A stretch of 64,000 nucleotides of DNA from Diaporthe sp. PMI_573 (taxonomy: Eukaryota; Ascomycota; Sordariomycetes; Diaporthales; Diaporthaceae). This document shows, piece by piece, positions 22,601 through 32,027 of the stretch. The DNA lies in NCBI GenBank assembly GCA_021399435.1, contig JAJTUP010000007.1, positions 496,001 to 560,000 of the forward strand, in the 5' to 3' direction. Numbering within the stretch: the first letter of the stretch is position 1; every line of letters starts with the position of its first letter. The position numbers and the translations under genes are program-made. The notes under the pieces are model-generated. The model worked only from the letters and a program-made list of their open reading frames with translations, did no database searches and was not told the DNA's origin.

Positions 22601-23350
22601 ATATAGACCATTCTTTTGATATCCTCGAGTTATAAGCTTATTGGTTGTTCTTGAGTATAGTTTTATAGTATTTCCTTCTAGCTCAAGTCTTATATAGTGG
22701 GAGATAGTTTTATAGCCTAGGATATTGATCCCTAAAGTAGGAATATAGTATATATTGTCTAAGTTGACTATAGTGTTTGTGTCTAGGCATTTTATTATAG
22801 AGTCTCCTATTTTATTGACTCGAATAGAGCTGGCATTGCCCCATTTGACTTGTTTATTTACTGAGCGAAGGTTATTAAAGAGTGTTATATCAGAGAAACT
22901 GATTATATTCGCAGCAGTATCTATAGCTAATTCTACAGTCTGAGTATTTTTCTGAACAGAATTCAGATACTCTGGATATTCTGTAGGCTTATGAGCTGTT
23001 ATTGTATATATATATGGGGTGTATATGTTATGGTTATTATTGTTTATTTCCATGGATTTCATGGCCTCAAAAGAGAAATTCTTGAGGTTATAGTAGGATT
23101 TTAGAGCCTCCCAGGCTTCTTGGGCACTATTAAGGTCCTTAATAAACATAATAGGACCAGGCCCGCACATCAGCTTAATATTGCTGATAGCACGCTTATT
23201 CTGGGTAACATTTAAGCCTATAAAAGGCGAATCTGTATTTCCAGAGGTAGCGTTATCCCTCTCCATCCAGGCAAGGAGTTTAATACTCCAATAGACATAG
23301 TTATCGGCCCCAGAAAGGATAGGGACACCAAACTTGTCAGGGGTAGCCAT
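19646..23350 (-). CDS. Copia gag-pol polyprotein, shortened gag
   Basis: One frame of 1,234 residues. In order: a shortened gag-like N-terminus (YVYWSIKLLAWMERD, AQEAWEALKSYY); a protease counterpart in which the usual DSG/DTG triad reads DTA (AIDTAAN); an integrase zinc motif (HCRLGH ... CDACLQSK); an integrase core with VHSDIGG, FTDNGGEY and NGLIERLN supplying D, D and E; a reverse transcriptase with WVFKEKF, YDVKNAFLHSEI, YGLKQAPLLWYK and CHVDDIIVLG (YVDD replaced by HVDD); and an RNase H with YTDSNWG, SSCEAEY, YIDNKAA and KHINIIYHYSRD. No CCHC nucleocapsid knuckle is visible. The first 130 residues cover what normally takes about 300, so an in-frame gag deletion is likely. It may depend on helper proteins for packaging and maturation. 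Confidence 0.92.
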   Translation of the reverse strand: MATPDKFGVPILSGADNYVYWSIKLLAWMERDNATSGNTDSPFIGLNVTQNKRAISNIKLMCGPGPIMFIKDLNSAQEAWEALKSYYNLKNFSFEAMKSMEINNNNHNIYTPYIYTITAHKPTEYPEYLNSVQKNTQTVELAIDTAANIISFSDITLFNNLRSVNKQVKWGNASSIRVNKIGDSIIKCLDTNTIVNLDNIYYIPTLGINILGYKTISHYIRLELEGNTIKLYSRTTNKLITRGYQKNGLYYIKVSIEKETIRPKYQPQNILATQKATIQNNNKQYKQKDEAYKWHCRLGHINIQALEIFLQTNHIHTTLNKSIKDYIAKCDACLQSKYITKVNKESLTINKVYNILERVHSDIGGPLKPTHDKYKYYILFLDKHTRYLEVTLLRNKDEALEAFENYKNKAENKYNKRIKEFFTDNGGEYINKRFKILAAKYGIEHHTTPPYTKEPNGLIERLNLTIINKVRSLLYTAKLPIYLWGEAIKYAVHLYNITPHRGLSYKSPYEMINKRKPYTNNLKIWGSLVYFQDNKEKTKLEPRNKKGILLNTIPESQIYRVWDIDNRKPLLVRDIRIIEGEFIQPQEPNNTLTQENDLYVQPQIDPILEQEPEQVPEEQNQVQNHRQESPPILDEIVVQGNPEDYIYSVQDTLLNTIASILGNINNNSPTIKYCLTAANNGEPTSIRNILNSPNRDNWIRAMLDEDNSFYEQGSYIIVDLPPNCTALGGKWVFKEKFINNPDIIKPSWIINNENNIRYKARWVIQGYNQRLGIDYLETFSTVCRPETYTILLIIAVNKGWLIYSYDVKNAFLHSEIDYEIYMKLPSYLYRDPKYKNKVAKLKKAIYGLKQAPLLWYKYLSGVLKNAGFIVCPYDEGVFIHPEFQITFICHVDDIIVLGPNKSNIDSIINKLSKQINLDFQGELTSFLGNDIQIDRETKTITISQHRYIDKILNKFNIPEKVAKHEIIPQLTPYTPNRKLEKNKGEADKGTIELYQQQIGSLLYASLKTRVDLTYTINELARYMANPSQEHINELNKVWGYLYKFPYISKQYNCSGDNIQIIGYTDSNWGNDINNGKSTSGYIFSLFDKDNNNNKINPVSWNSQLQKTQALSSCEAEYMGLKEAVKEAEYLYNLTEYFNNTLKIGYSLNRPQLYIDNKAAKDLAHNTLYHKRTKHINIIYHYSRDSIQEGRVKLDYIDTKSNLADWLTKPIDRHTYKESKNKCSLIENTIPEARE

Positions 23351-23659
23351 AGTGGAGGTTTTGAGGAGGATAGAGGTAGGTAGTGTTTGTAGTGGCTTGA
23401 AAAATCGGAGGATGGTACTTTTCGAGATTTGAAAATAGAAGGATAAAGAGCAGAAGAAGGGCTTTCGAATGGTGTAGTTTTTGTGTGTGTAGGGTGAATA
23501 TTCGTTGAGAAACGGTTGAGTGTTTCGTAGAAGGTTCGAGAAGTGGTGTAAGTCAAGGGTGTCACGTGACTAGAGATTCTTCTGATTGGGTGCAGCGTTG
23601 AAAAAGTGGGGCAGATGGTATGTGCTCAGGGGCTTTCGGAGCAGCCGGAGGTCATAACC

Positions 23660-23812
23660 TGTTGAATTGCATGTGAAGATGCTTATTTTTCAGACTATTC
23701 TAGCTTCGTGTAAGTGGGCCAGAGGCCCCCTATATATATTCGACTTATAGGGATAAAGATATTCCCTATTATTAATACATTAATAATACACTTAGTCTAG
23801 AATATTCCAACA
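23660..23812 (-). repeat. 5' LTR of the Copia element
   Basis: Identical to the 3' LTR. Just inside it, read on the minus strand, the sequence GGTTATGACCTCC sits where a tRNA primer-binding site should be; the matching tRNA was not identified. Confidence 0.95.
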
Positions 23813-23817
23813 CCTAT
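23813..23817 (+). repeat. Target-site duplication, right (CCTAT)
   Basis: The partner of 18784..18788. It directly precedes the continuation of the transporter reading frame. Confidence 0.9.
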
Positions 23818-24193
23818 ATCCTTGTTCTGGCTGGGCTGGACCAACTACCCGAGCATATCGATTTGGAGCGGCCTCGCTGCATGCTTTGTATTTGGAATGG
23901 TGCTGATCGCTATCTATATCAGCAGTTATGAGTACATTATCGACAGCTACCTAGATCATGCAGCTTCTGCTCTAGCAAGTATCACTATGATCCGATACTT
24001 CATTGCAGGGAGTATGGTTATAACCGCACGGCCAATGTATGACGGGATCGGAGTTCATTGGACATTGACCCTGCTGGGATGTATCGCTGCTCTTCTTGCT
24101 CCAGCGCCGTTGCTATTCTGGGCTTATGGTCCAAAACTTCGGAAGAAGAGTACCTATGCGATGACGGCCCTGCAAAGCAATGTTGGCAGCTAA

Positions 24194-24660
24194 ACATTTG
24201 TAAACACTTGTGTCTAAATGTCAATTGAAAAGGTGGAAAATTGTTACTTGCAAAGGCAGGAAATGTTTGGCGGAAGTCTGGGAGGAAATACCTAAGTTAG
24301 AAGAGATCTACATTAATCTTGTCTTGACCAAGATTCCCATGATGCAAATTATATCACCAATCAGTCGGAATTATTATTTTTCTGCTAACTATGCCGAATT
24401 TCAGCAGTTCTTTCCGTACTTTTAATTATCGAAGACTGACAAAATGAGTTAGATAGATCCGGAGCATCACAACGACATGAACGGCTTCGCGCCAGGCCTA
24501 TCAAGTTCGCACTAATAGCACCATTGTGATGAACTAAGATGTAGGTGAGACGGTTTGCCGGACGCACGATATGGAGGGGAACAGCTGTTTTATGGTTGAG
24601 GGGCTCGGCAGGCAGTCCATTCACATCTTTTAATGAATATTTATTTGAAAGCATATAGAA
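24194..24660. other. Convergent intergenic spacer
   Basis: Lies between the end of the transporter relic and the end of the minus-strand HET gene. Nothing recognised. Confidence 0.5.
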
Positions 24661-26916
24661 TTAGCAGAGTTCAAATTCCTCTACTCTAAATCCCCTATCT
24701 TTACCACTACTGTCCCCCAAGTGCATAAGGCCATCTACATAGGCCTGGCCTACCAGTCTCCTTCCAAAGTATCCATCCCGCGTTATTATTGGGACGGCAG
24801 AGCCGAGGAAGATATTTACCCCATCGCCCCTCTTTATATTGCTGGGCCCTATCCCCATGTTCCCTCCTTTAGTGATGAAAAACGCACGCGATATGCATGC
24901 CTGTACGATTGTGGTCCAGGGGGGGGAACTAAATAAGCTTTCGAGCTCCGAATCTGTTTTTTCGCGGGCCCCGGGTTTATTCGATACGCTGTATATCTTG
25001 TTTCCAGTTGAGAGTATTTCCCACCAGGCATCCAAAGTATCACGGTGCTCGAGATCTATCTGGTCGGCAGATATCGTGCCCATAAATTGCTTGGCTAAGC
25101 GCATGGTTTCCTCCGTCGTGTATGTAGCGTGGCGGCCATCACGCCGTCTCACAGACGGGTAATACAAAGTGTAAAGCCATACCCACTCGTTAAAAGCAGG
25201 AAGCATCTCTTTTCGTTTCTGAGGAAACACTGACCGATTGAGAACTGTGTCCTCTTGCCATCCCATAAGCCTCAACAATCCTCGCGATATATCAGCGTGG
25301 GAATCGTTGGCAAGCGTGTCCCCAGACGCTGAGTATGGTCTCCGAGGTTTTGCTTGCTTTCGAAGGCTTAATGAAACCGTCCAGAGCGGCATGATTGGGT
25401 CCTTCTCATAGAGACGAACGCTCCAGGTTGGCAGAGAACCACCGACAGTTCCTTGAGCGAGTCCCAGGATTTCCAGATTTCCATGCTCCTGTATGCACTG
25501 CAGGGTGATCGCCCCGAGAAGCTCGTGTGCCTCTAACGAGTAGTCTGGCTCGACCAACACATTCACCAGCCCGAGGAATCCATAAAGCTTGTCACGGGGG
25601 TCAGTCGCTTGGGACTCCCGAAACCAGTCGGCGACGGCGACTAGCCACTGAACAGACCGGCGACTATCGGCGGACAAGGACCAGAGGTGGGTTTCGGCGA
25701 ATGGTAAAAACCCTATAAGTCCCCACGCACCTGGCGGCACGTTCCTTAGATTGCGACGTTGCATTTCGCCTAGGAGTCGCCGAAGGGTCGTCATCTCGAC
25801 CTCCAAGTTACCCGACCTGAAGACGACGTGTTGCGCAAGGACGACCTCCTGGACGACCCAGACCCTGCTCCACCACCGCCGGCTCATGAGATCCCAAACC
25901 GTGGTCGATAGGGCCTCTAGTAACTTTCTTCGTCCCGGGCTTTGGTCTTCGTCCCCTTCAAAAAGACCCAACGACTCTTCCAGTCTGAGCGGTGGTGGTT
26001 CCTTTGGCGCGGCGCCAAGCCAGACAATAACACTGCTGGCAGTGCTGTAAATGAGTTGCATCTTGTCGACTTGGTCTCCCTTCTCGAAGTTGTTCGCCTG
26101 GTTAATGCAGATCTGATCGATCCAGAGCACCCGAGGACTGGTCTCGTATCTGAGCGATAGCAAAGCCTTCAGAACGCTGTCTGTGACAAGGAACGAGCGC
26201 CCATTGACGGTGATGGACCGACGCAAGACCAAATGACCTCCCCACGAGTACGAAAGCGCCTCGTAGTTTGCGTAGTATAAGTTCACCGCGTTCAGCTCAC
26301 ACCTGACTGGATCCGTCTCGCTCCCGGGTAACAACGTGAGCAGCCGGATGAGCGACGAGTCCCCTCCCAAGTCACTGTACGAGCGCCCGTTCCAGCGGCC
26401 GTACAAGAAAGGTATTATAACTTCTAATAGTGGCTCCCAAACCAGACCGTAGTCTCCGCCGCAGAGCTCGGACCAGACCATGTGGGTGAAAAGGTTGCCA
26501 TTCCACATGTATGGTATCCAGAGCCATCGCCTACCATCCACGCCTGGCTTACTCTCACCCGTCGAGCCAACAGCCCACCCATAGGCTTTGAATATGACGT
26601 AGATGAGCGCGAAGGGATAGTACATCCATGGTCCCGCGCCCCAGAGCCTGTAATGGTCGAATTCGTAGTAGTTTTTGATGGTGTCCTTCTGGAAGCCATT
26701 GAGGAATCGGGCAAAGGCGCGAAAGAATTTCGCCGGCCATGGCTGCTCGATAAGCTCGTTCTGGTTTAGAAAAAGACGTTCGGAGATGTAGATGGCTACC
26801 ATAAGTAGCAGGTGGTATGGCAGGAGGAGGATGAGCGCGCAGAGTCGGTTGACGCGCCGGATTGCCCTGCCGACAGGGTTAAGCCTAGTTGCCAGGGATC
26901 CAGGCAGCAGCGCCAT
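24661..26916 (-). CDS. HET-domain (heterokaryon incompatibility) protein
   Basis: A single exon of 751 residues. HET proteins trigger cell death after fusion of incompatible hyphae or act more broadly in non-self response. The core motifs are clear: YEALSYSWG, then LWIDQICINQ, YSTASSVIVWLG and WSRVWVVQEVVLAQ, spanning roughly residues 215-370. The N-terminal 210 residues are unusual. Arg-rich start, a hydrophobic segment LCALILLLPYHLLLMVAIYI near residue 30, and a second aromatic hydrophobic stretch (GPWMYYPFALIYVIF) suggest membrane attachment. The C-terminal about 380 residues contain DPRDKLYGFLGL, the usual phrase after the HET core, and end without another known domain. No STAND/NACHT module is fused. 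The gene seems intact, and its frame has no stop despite the neighbouring transposon. Confidence 0.92.
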   Translation of the reverse strand: MALLPGSLATRLNPVGRAIRRVNRLCALILLLPYHLLLMVAIYISERLFLNQNELIEQPWPAKFFRAFARFLNGFQKDTIKNYYEFDHYRLWGAGPWMYYPFALIYVIFKAYGWAVGSTGESKPGVDGRRWLWIPYMWNGNLFTHMVWSELCGGDYGLVWEPLLEVIIPFLYGRWNGRSYSDLGGDSSLIRLLTLLPGSETDPVRCELNAVNLYYANYEALSYSWGGHLVLRRSITVNGRSFLVTDSVLKALLSLRYETSPRVLWIDQICINQANNFEKGDQVDKMQLIYSTASSVIVWLGAAPKEPPPLRLEESLGLFEGDEDQSPGRRKLLEALSTTVWDLMSRRWWSRVWVVQEVVLAQHVVFRSGNLEVEMTTLRRLLGEMQRRNLRNVPPGAWGLIGFLPFAETHLWSLSADSRRSVQWLVAVADWFRESQATDPRDKLYGFLGLVNVLVEPDYSLEAHELLGAITLQCIQEHGNLEILGLAQGTVGGSLPTWSVRLYEKDPIMPLWTVSLSLRKQAKPRRPYSASGDTLANDSHADISRGLLRLMGWQEDTVLNRSVFPQKRKEMLPAFNEWVWLYTLYYPSVRRRDGRHATYTTEETMRLAKQFMGTISADQIDLEHRDTLDAWWEILSTGNKIYSVSNKPGAREKTDSELESLFSSPPWTTIVQACISRAFFITKGGNMGIGPSNIKRGDGVNIFLGSAVPIITRDGYFGRRLVGQAYVDGLMHLGDSSGKDRGFRVEEFELC

Positions 26917-29900
26917 GGCCTCATACTCATCACGGTTCGTCTGGTGTTCAGGGTCAATGAGGTCGTCGTTGATGCAAAAATCCTCGTGGTGGAATTAATA
27001 CAACGGGGCCTTTGTGAGGCCTCCTAATGATTAGTGGCTATGTCCGGTGGCGATGCCCGTCAGCAAGATGCAGTAAGATGCACATAAGCCAATGGCAGGA
27101 CACCCATCCCTGCCAGCAGACCCTGAGAACGCCTTACCATTATTGTGTTACTCGTCATGAGGTGTCACTACAGGAGTAAGCGCGTCCCAAGAGTTGCCCT
27201 GGCCACTTTCCTCACGCGTGCGAAAACCGAGCAGTTGTTGCTCTCCCGAACCATGCCTACGCTGAATCTGGCTTCTTCTCTTACTAAACGAAACAATTTA
27301 ACCAAAACCATTCATGTCTCATTACGCCATGGAAACATAAGCGAGGGCCAGGTCACACGGAACAGGGCCTCGGTACCCAGCAAGCAGCTCAGCGTGGCAT
27401 GGTCGCCCACCTAAGACTGAAAGGTAATGGGGTGCCGCTATGGTAGGATCCACGCGGGCAAACGACCACTGGCTCGCCAATCATGTGGCTTGCGACACTT
27501 GCTGGAATCAAGCTGGAAAGGGAATTGGTAACACCGCATCTGCATCTGACTAGCGCTTACCTCACAGGAAAAGTGCAACTCATATATGCAGTCTTCATTC
27601 CTCCTGCACGAACGTGGCGCCGGTTGGCTGAGCAGGGGCAGATCGGGAGGCTTTTTGAGTAGGTGTGACAATAGAGAGCGGGGAGGCCGCCAAAGCTGCA
27701 GACCATGCCAGACGGAGAAGAGTGGGTAGATAGAGCCTTGCTTGGCTTATACAGTTCGGAGCATAAACAGCTTCCTCTTTTCAAACTCTCTTCGAATTTC
27801 TTAGTGCAAAACTGCGTTACGAGACGACCCAAAACGAGCAACAACAAAACGATGCCTTGACTTGAGCCTGGAGGAGCACGAAGACTGAGTCTCTAGGGCC
27901 GGTCTATTTCTGAATTATACAAGTGAATCTATGCACAGGTTGACACTTCGGAAACCTGGCCACATTGGATTGGCTTCTCACTCCTCGCTCACACGTCTCA
28001 GTCATCCTTTCCATCGTTCAATCGCCAAACTGATAAAATTCCAGTCGTGAGAGACCTTCTGACCGGGAGATGGTGTAAAACTTTCATACTAGGGTATCCA
28101 TTTCTCGATTAGCTCAAGGATTTTCCACCGACCAGGTTATGCAAAATCCTTCAGTCCGGCACTAACAGGAGACGGGTTTGGTGCAAAACCGATTCCAGCT
28201 CTGGATACAAAATAGCGTTGGAGCTTACCAATCTTTCTGATCTCTGTAAATAAGCTTCCCCTTGATCGCATTCTGCATTCAGTCTCATGACATGGGACGA
28301 TGCTGTGATGCTAACTGTTTCTTGACCAATGTTCCGTGGCGTGCATTATTTCGGCCAATAGTTTAATTGGGGACTAATTTTGAGAACCGTGAAAGTATGA
28401 ATGAATTCTGTGACCTGGTGCACGTGTAGTGTGCGAACAACGGTACTTGCCGTATACTAGTAAATCAAGTATCCGGGGATGAATTCCGCGACACGTAGCT
28501 AAGACTGCTTGAAATGGTTTCTTTTCATCACAGGCGCACGCACGGGACGTATGGTCTACGTATGGATGGGGCTTCCTCCGTATTCCATAAAAGAGCCAAG
28601 AGTCAGTTTTGCAATATGCTGATACTATACTGCCATACTATCCTGACTCAAATTGTGATAATTCCAATTCTTCTCCAAACGATTTACCTGAAGCCGGTAT
28701 AGCTAGTTCTTCGCATAACACAAGGTGACGCAGAGGCCATACGGTCAAAAGACCTCCCGCACTGGACCACCAGTTGACGAGAGCTGAGCTCTAGACGCTG
28801 GGTACAAGCGGATGGATCCTACTAGGATAGCCCTCGAACCACCCAGGAAGCGCTTCCTGCACGAACGACATGCTGAATCTCGCCGACCTCGGTGCCAACG
28901 AGACAACTCTTAGCTTAGTGAATATGACAAGTTCGACTGCCTGACTACCAAAGCACGACAATGCAAGAAGCGTCCTTACCTGCCTAAATGGGAGGATTGG
29001 ATCCATGAGTGTGCAGAGATCCTCGAGAGCAACGCTGACAAGTTCCACACTAGACCAATCGGACTGTATTCAGCTGGGGTCAGATGAAGCGGTCCAGGCG
29101 ATCTATAGGACTCGCCTTAGGTTCCGGCGTTCCGCGACGCTTCGGAGAGATCTCGCTCTCTTGACGACTGGGGTACCTTGCGTGATTGTCAAGTGCAGGA
29201 AAATGATTATCCGGAACGCGGCCTACCTTGAAGCCATCATGCAGCAAAAGCTCGCGGAAGCGACTCGTCCTCGCGGACTGGGCCCCCGGAGCGTTGACGC
29301 ATCGGAGCGGCGTCTGGGCGCTAGTCTTTCGCGAATAAAGTCCCAAACGGGCCAGCCACAGGAAGACAAAGAGTGGTATGCAAGTATTGGCTATAGCTTA
29401 TCATGTAATTAACGTTACAGGTCGACCGTCGGCTGCAGGTGTTTATGATATGTCAACGAGTAGGCAGGTGTTGGTGCAGGTGTTTATGATATGTCAACGA
29501 GTAGGCAGGTGTTGGTGCAGGTGTTGGTAACAAGAAACCGAACACAACCAAATAATTTCCTGCCCTGACTCTCACGCCGGTCAGGGGCACGTGAGGGGCA
29601 GAGGGGGTATTTGCGGCGCCTAGTAGGATGGAGGAATGGTGATAGGCGCGCGTCAGCCAACCGTTCCAGCTGGTGCGGACCTGCGGCTGAACGTCAGCAC
29701 TACTGCACTCTGTATGCGGTAGTAGTAGGTCATTACCACCTCTGCATAGTACATGTCGAAGCTTTGTATCAAGCTTTCGGGGATACAGCGACACTACAAC
29801 TCCCCTGCTTGGCTGCTACCACACTGCCACAGCCTTGTAAGTGGAGCGAAGTGACGGGACAAACCCCCTGCTGACCCACCCAAGCAGCGCCTCCCGCTTT

Positions 29901-30356
29901 TGACCGGGCGCTTGTCCTATCTAGGAATAGCGTAACGGTCAACCGGAGGCTGACATTGACCCACCCCGGCGACGTGGCAGCCTTTCCCACACGAGACTCA
30001 GTCGGTTGGCAATATCGTCAAATCAAACTCAGACAGACTATCGCTCAAGTGCCCATCGTGATTTACCCCTCAATGCGCAATGGAGGCGTAGTCAGCACAT
30101 GTGCAGGGACGAACTCGGCTCCACAGCCCGCTGCAGCAATGAAGCCGAGCGGCTCAGGCGGCTGCCCGCCCGACGAAGTTCAAACATGGGGTCTTACGCC
30201 AGCTGAGCTCGCCAAAGTTGTACCGTCCCCGAGTTGAGATAGCATGCGGTAGAATGCCACGGACTTGGACATACTGCATCCGCGTCCAAAGACATTGTTC
30301 AGAGACAGCCGACTGTGGAAAGTCTCTCAGGAAAAGAAACATTCAGTTCCTTTGCA
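26917..30356. other. 3.4 kb without a supported gene
   Basis: Many short frames on both strands, none convincing. A frame at about 29005-29412 (135 codons, Arg-rich) has mild coding character but no domain. A tandem repeat at 29435..29528 is listed separately. Confidence 0.4.
29435..29528 (+). repeat. 41 bp tandem repeat, 2.3 copies
   Basis: A unit starting GCAGGTGTTTATGATATGTC is repeated exactly at 29435 and 29476, followed by a partial third copy (GCAGGTGTTGGT). Non-coding. The two full copies look identical, implying recent duplication. Confidence 0.9.
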
Positions 30357-31414
30357 ATGAGCAAAATGCCGTCCTCGAAGGGCGTCAACGTTTGGTCAAT
30401 CTTCCAGTCTCGCTTCTATCAACCTATCATGGACCAGACTGAACACTCGCCTCTCTGTTCGACTTGCGAGAAACCAGCCTCTTCTCGTCCTGCACGACTA
30501 CACTTCCTGGCGGTGGCCTTAGGGTTCATCGGTCTCCTTCTCGGTGGATATGCGCTATTCGGACTCGACTCTTGCCGTCTCGACTCGAGACCTCAAGATC
30601 AGTTCATACCCAGTAAGCAGACATTGATCTCAGATAAACGACCAGCGGCAGCTCAATAATTAATGACCATTCAGCTCCTACCTTCAGTCGAATGTTTTCG
30701 CAGGATCCCCGATTTGTGAACTCCGATCCCCACGATGGTTTTTGGAACTTCGAGGGCAACTCTGCAGAGCCGACCACACCATGGGACGAGATATTCGCTG
30801 GTATAACCCACTCTTCGAACTTGCTCGCTGGCAGTATAAGAACTGATGATCGTTGTTTGAAGGTGCCTGGATTGAGATTGCACACCCTACCAAGTATGGT
30901 TTAAAGGGGGGCTTGCCCATGAACAAATACTATTATGACAACGTGTCACCGGAAAGTGAAGCTTATGTACCCTCCGTGTTTCACCAAATTCACTGTGTTG
31001 TAAGTCTTTCTTCTAGGGTTGCCCGGGTGGATTCCAGTTTAGTGAGACCGGCTATGAGGCTGACCTAGCATATTCGTCCAGGGCGAAATCAAGCATGCAT
31101 TCATCGAACTCCAAAACGGCAGAGCACTGCCAGCTAGTGAGCATGTAAACCACTGTATAGAATACTTACGTCAGGTATGTCTGAATCTCTCTTACAAACT
31201 GATAAACTCGTGAGATCATTCGTTGACTCTTTTCTACTGATAGGCAGTTATGTGCTCTGGTGATCTAACTCTTGAAACACCATCATATGTTGGAGATGCC
31301 GCATGGACGCGTCCAAACGGATGGGGCGTTGTACATCAATGTCGAGATCTGTCAAATCTCTATGCATTCCCACAAGCTAACTTCTCCTCCGCTATTTCAA
31401 CTTCTACAGAATGA
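30357..31414 (+). CDS. UstYa/DUF3328 family oxidase-like protein
   Basis: Five exons: 30357..30612, 30675..30800, 30863..30999, 31082..31174 and 31244..31414; 260 residues. All four introns are 62-82 nt with consensus donors (GTAAGC, GTATAA, GTAAGT, GTATGT), and frames join smoothly. The N-terminus is cytosolic and Cys-containing (CSTCEKP), followed by one transmembrane helix (LHFLAVALGFIGLLLGGYALF). The lumenal part carries both HxxHC signatures, HQIHC and HVNHC, the latter running into IEYLRQAVMCSGDLTLE, and a terminal WTRPNGWGVVHQCRD. UstYa proteins catalyse oxidative cyclisation of ribosomal peptides (ustiloxin, asperipin, cyclochlorotine pathways) and related reactions. The tail-to-tail DHA2 pump next door fits a metabolite export role. 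No precursor-peptide gene was found. The substrate is unknown. Confidence 0.9.
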
Positions 31415-32027
31415 TAAAAAGCCACATCACAAGGGGTCTGTTAATCCTGTGAGATTATGATGGAGATTTGGCAGTCGGCTGTTCTATCGAAATTTGCAAT
31501 GAGGTTATTTCAACTAAACATAATGTTGATTAGGCTTCCATTGTATGTGCTAGATATAGTACAGACAATAAAATTAGTGTTGAAATTGACTGAATATCGA
31601 GCGTGGCCTGAGCCTTGCCGCCGCTAAAATTTATGTACAGTACAAGTGGTACGTACTTGCCAAGATACTTATAGGCCGTGGTGCCCTGAATCTTAGGCCG
31701 TGGTGTCCTACTATTGTTAACATGGTCTGCTCTACCGCCCGGAAGTGCATTGCATTGTGCAAAGGACGGCGGGACAGTAGCGACGGGAGCGGATGATGGA
31801 CTTGGGACGTCATATCCAGCCACGGCGAATCTACCTAGGTACTCAGGTTATATTCTTTGTAGACTATAATCACATCCGGAGAATGGGTTTTATAGATATT
31901 CGGTTTGTTTCCATTCCAAGCCATTCATCATCGCAAGAAAATATCTAGGAATGAAATACATGTTACTGGTACGTTGAGGATTATTACACTCCAAGCTTCC
32001 AATACGAGCCACTTATACTTCCCTGCC
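31415..32027. other. Convergent spacer, nothing recognised
   Basis: Lies between the UstYa-like gene and the transporter, which end towards each other. It contains a short palindrome TACCTAGGTA at 31832..31841, a type common in these genomes. Confidence 0.5.

Larger units (their letters stand above)
18789..23812 (-). mobile_element. Copia LTR retrotransposon, 5,024 bp
   Basis: A complete LTR element on the minus strand. It has two 153 bp LTRs (TGTTG...CAACA) with no difference between them, a 5 bp target duplication, a polypurine tract beside the 3' LTR, and one long gag-pol frame. The order integrase, reverse transcriptase, RNase H identifies Ty1/Copia. It is AT-richer than the flanks, and its coding frame shows no stop or RIP-type decay. 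It is inserted in the MFS transporter relic. Identical LTRs point to a recent insertion, although the small LTR size limits the dating power. Confidence 0.95.
18484..24193 (+). pseudogene. MFS drug-transporter relic split by retrotransposon
   Basis: Two pieces, 18484..18788 and 23818..24193, read on in frame if the 5,024 bp element and one CCTAT duplication are ignored. Together they encode the C-terminal six helices of a DHA1-type major facilitator: the loop-helix start RANPVVLGFYLVLLYY, then the PEFRLWPA segment before helix 9, the SLFWLGWTNYPSI helix, the helix 10-11 region YEYIIDSYLDHAASALAS, and a terminal AYGPKLRKKSTYA tail. The N-terminal half is missing and three stops precede 18484. 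The gene was therefore probably already truncated, or lost its start independently of the insertion. Related intact proteins export fungicides or polyamines. Confidence 0.85.
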
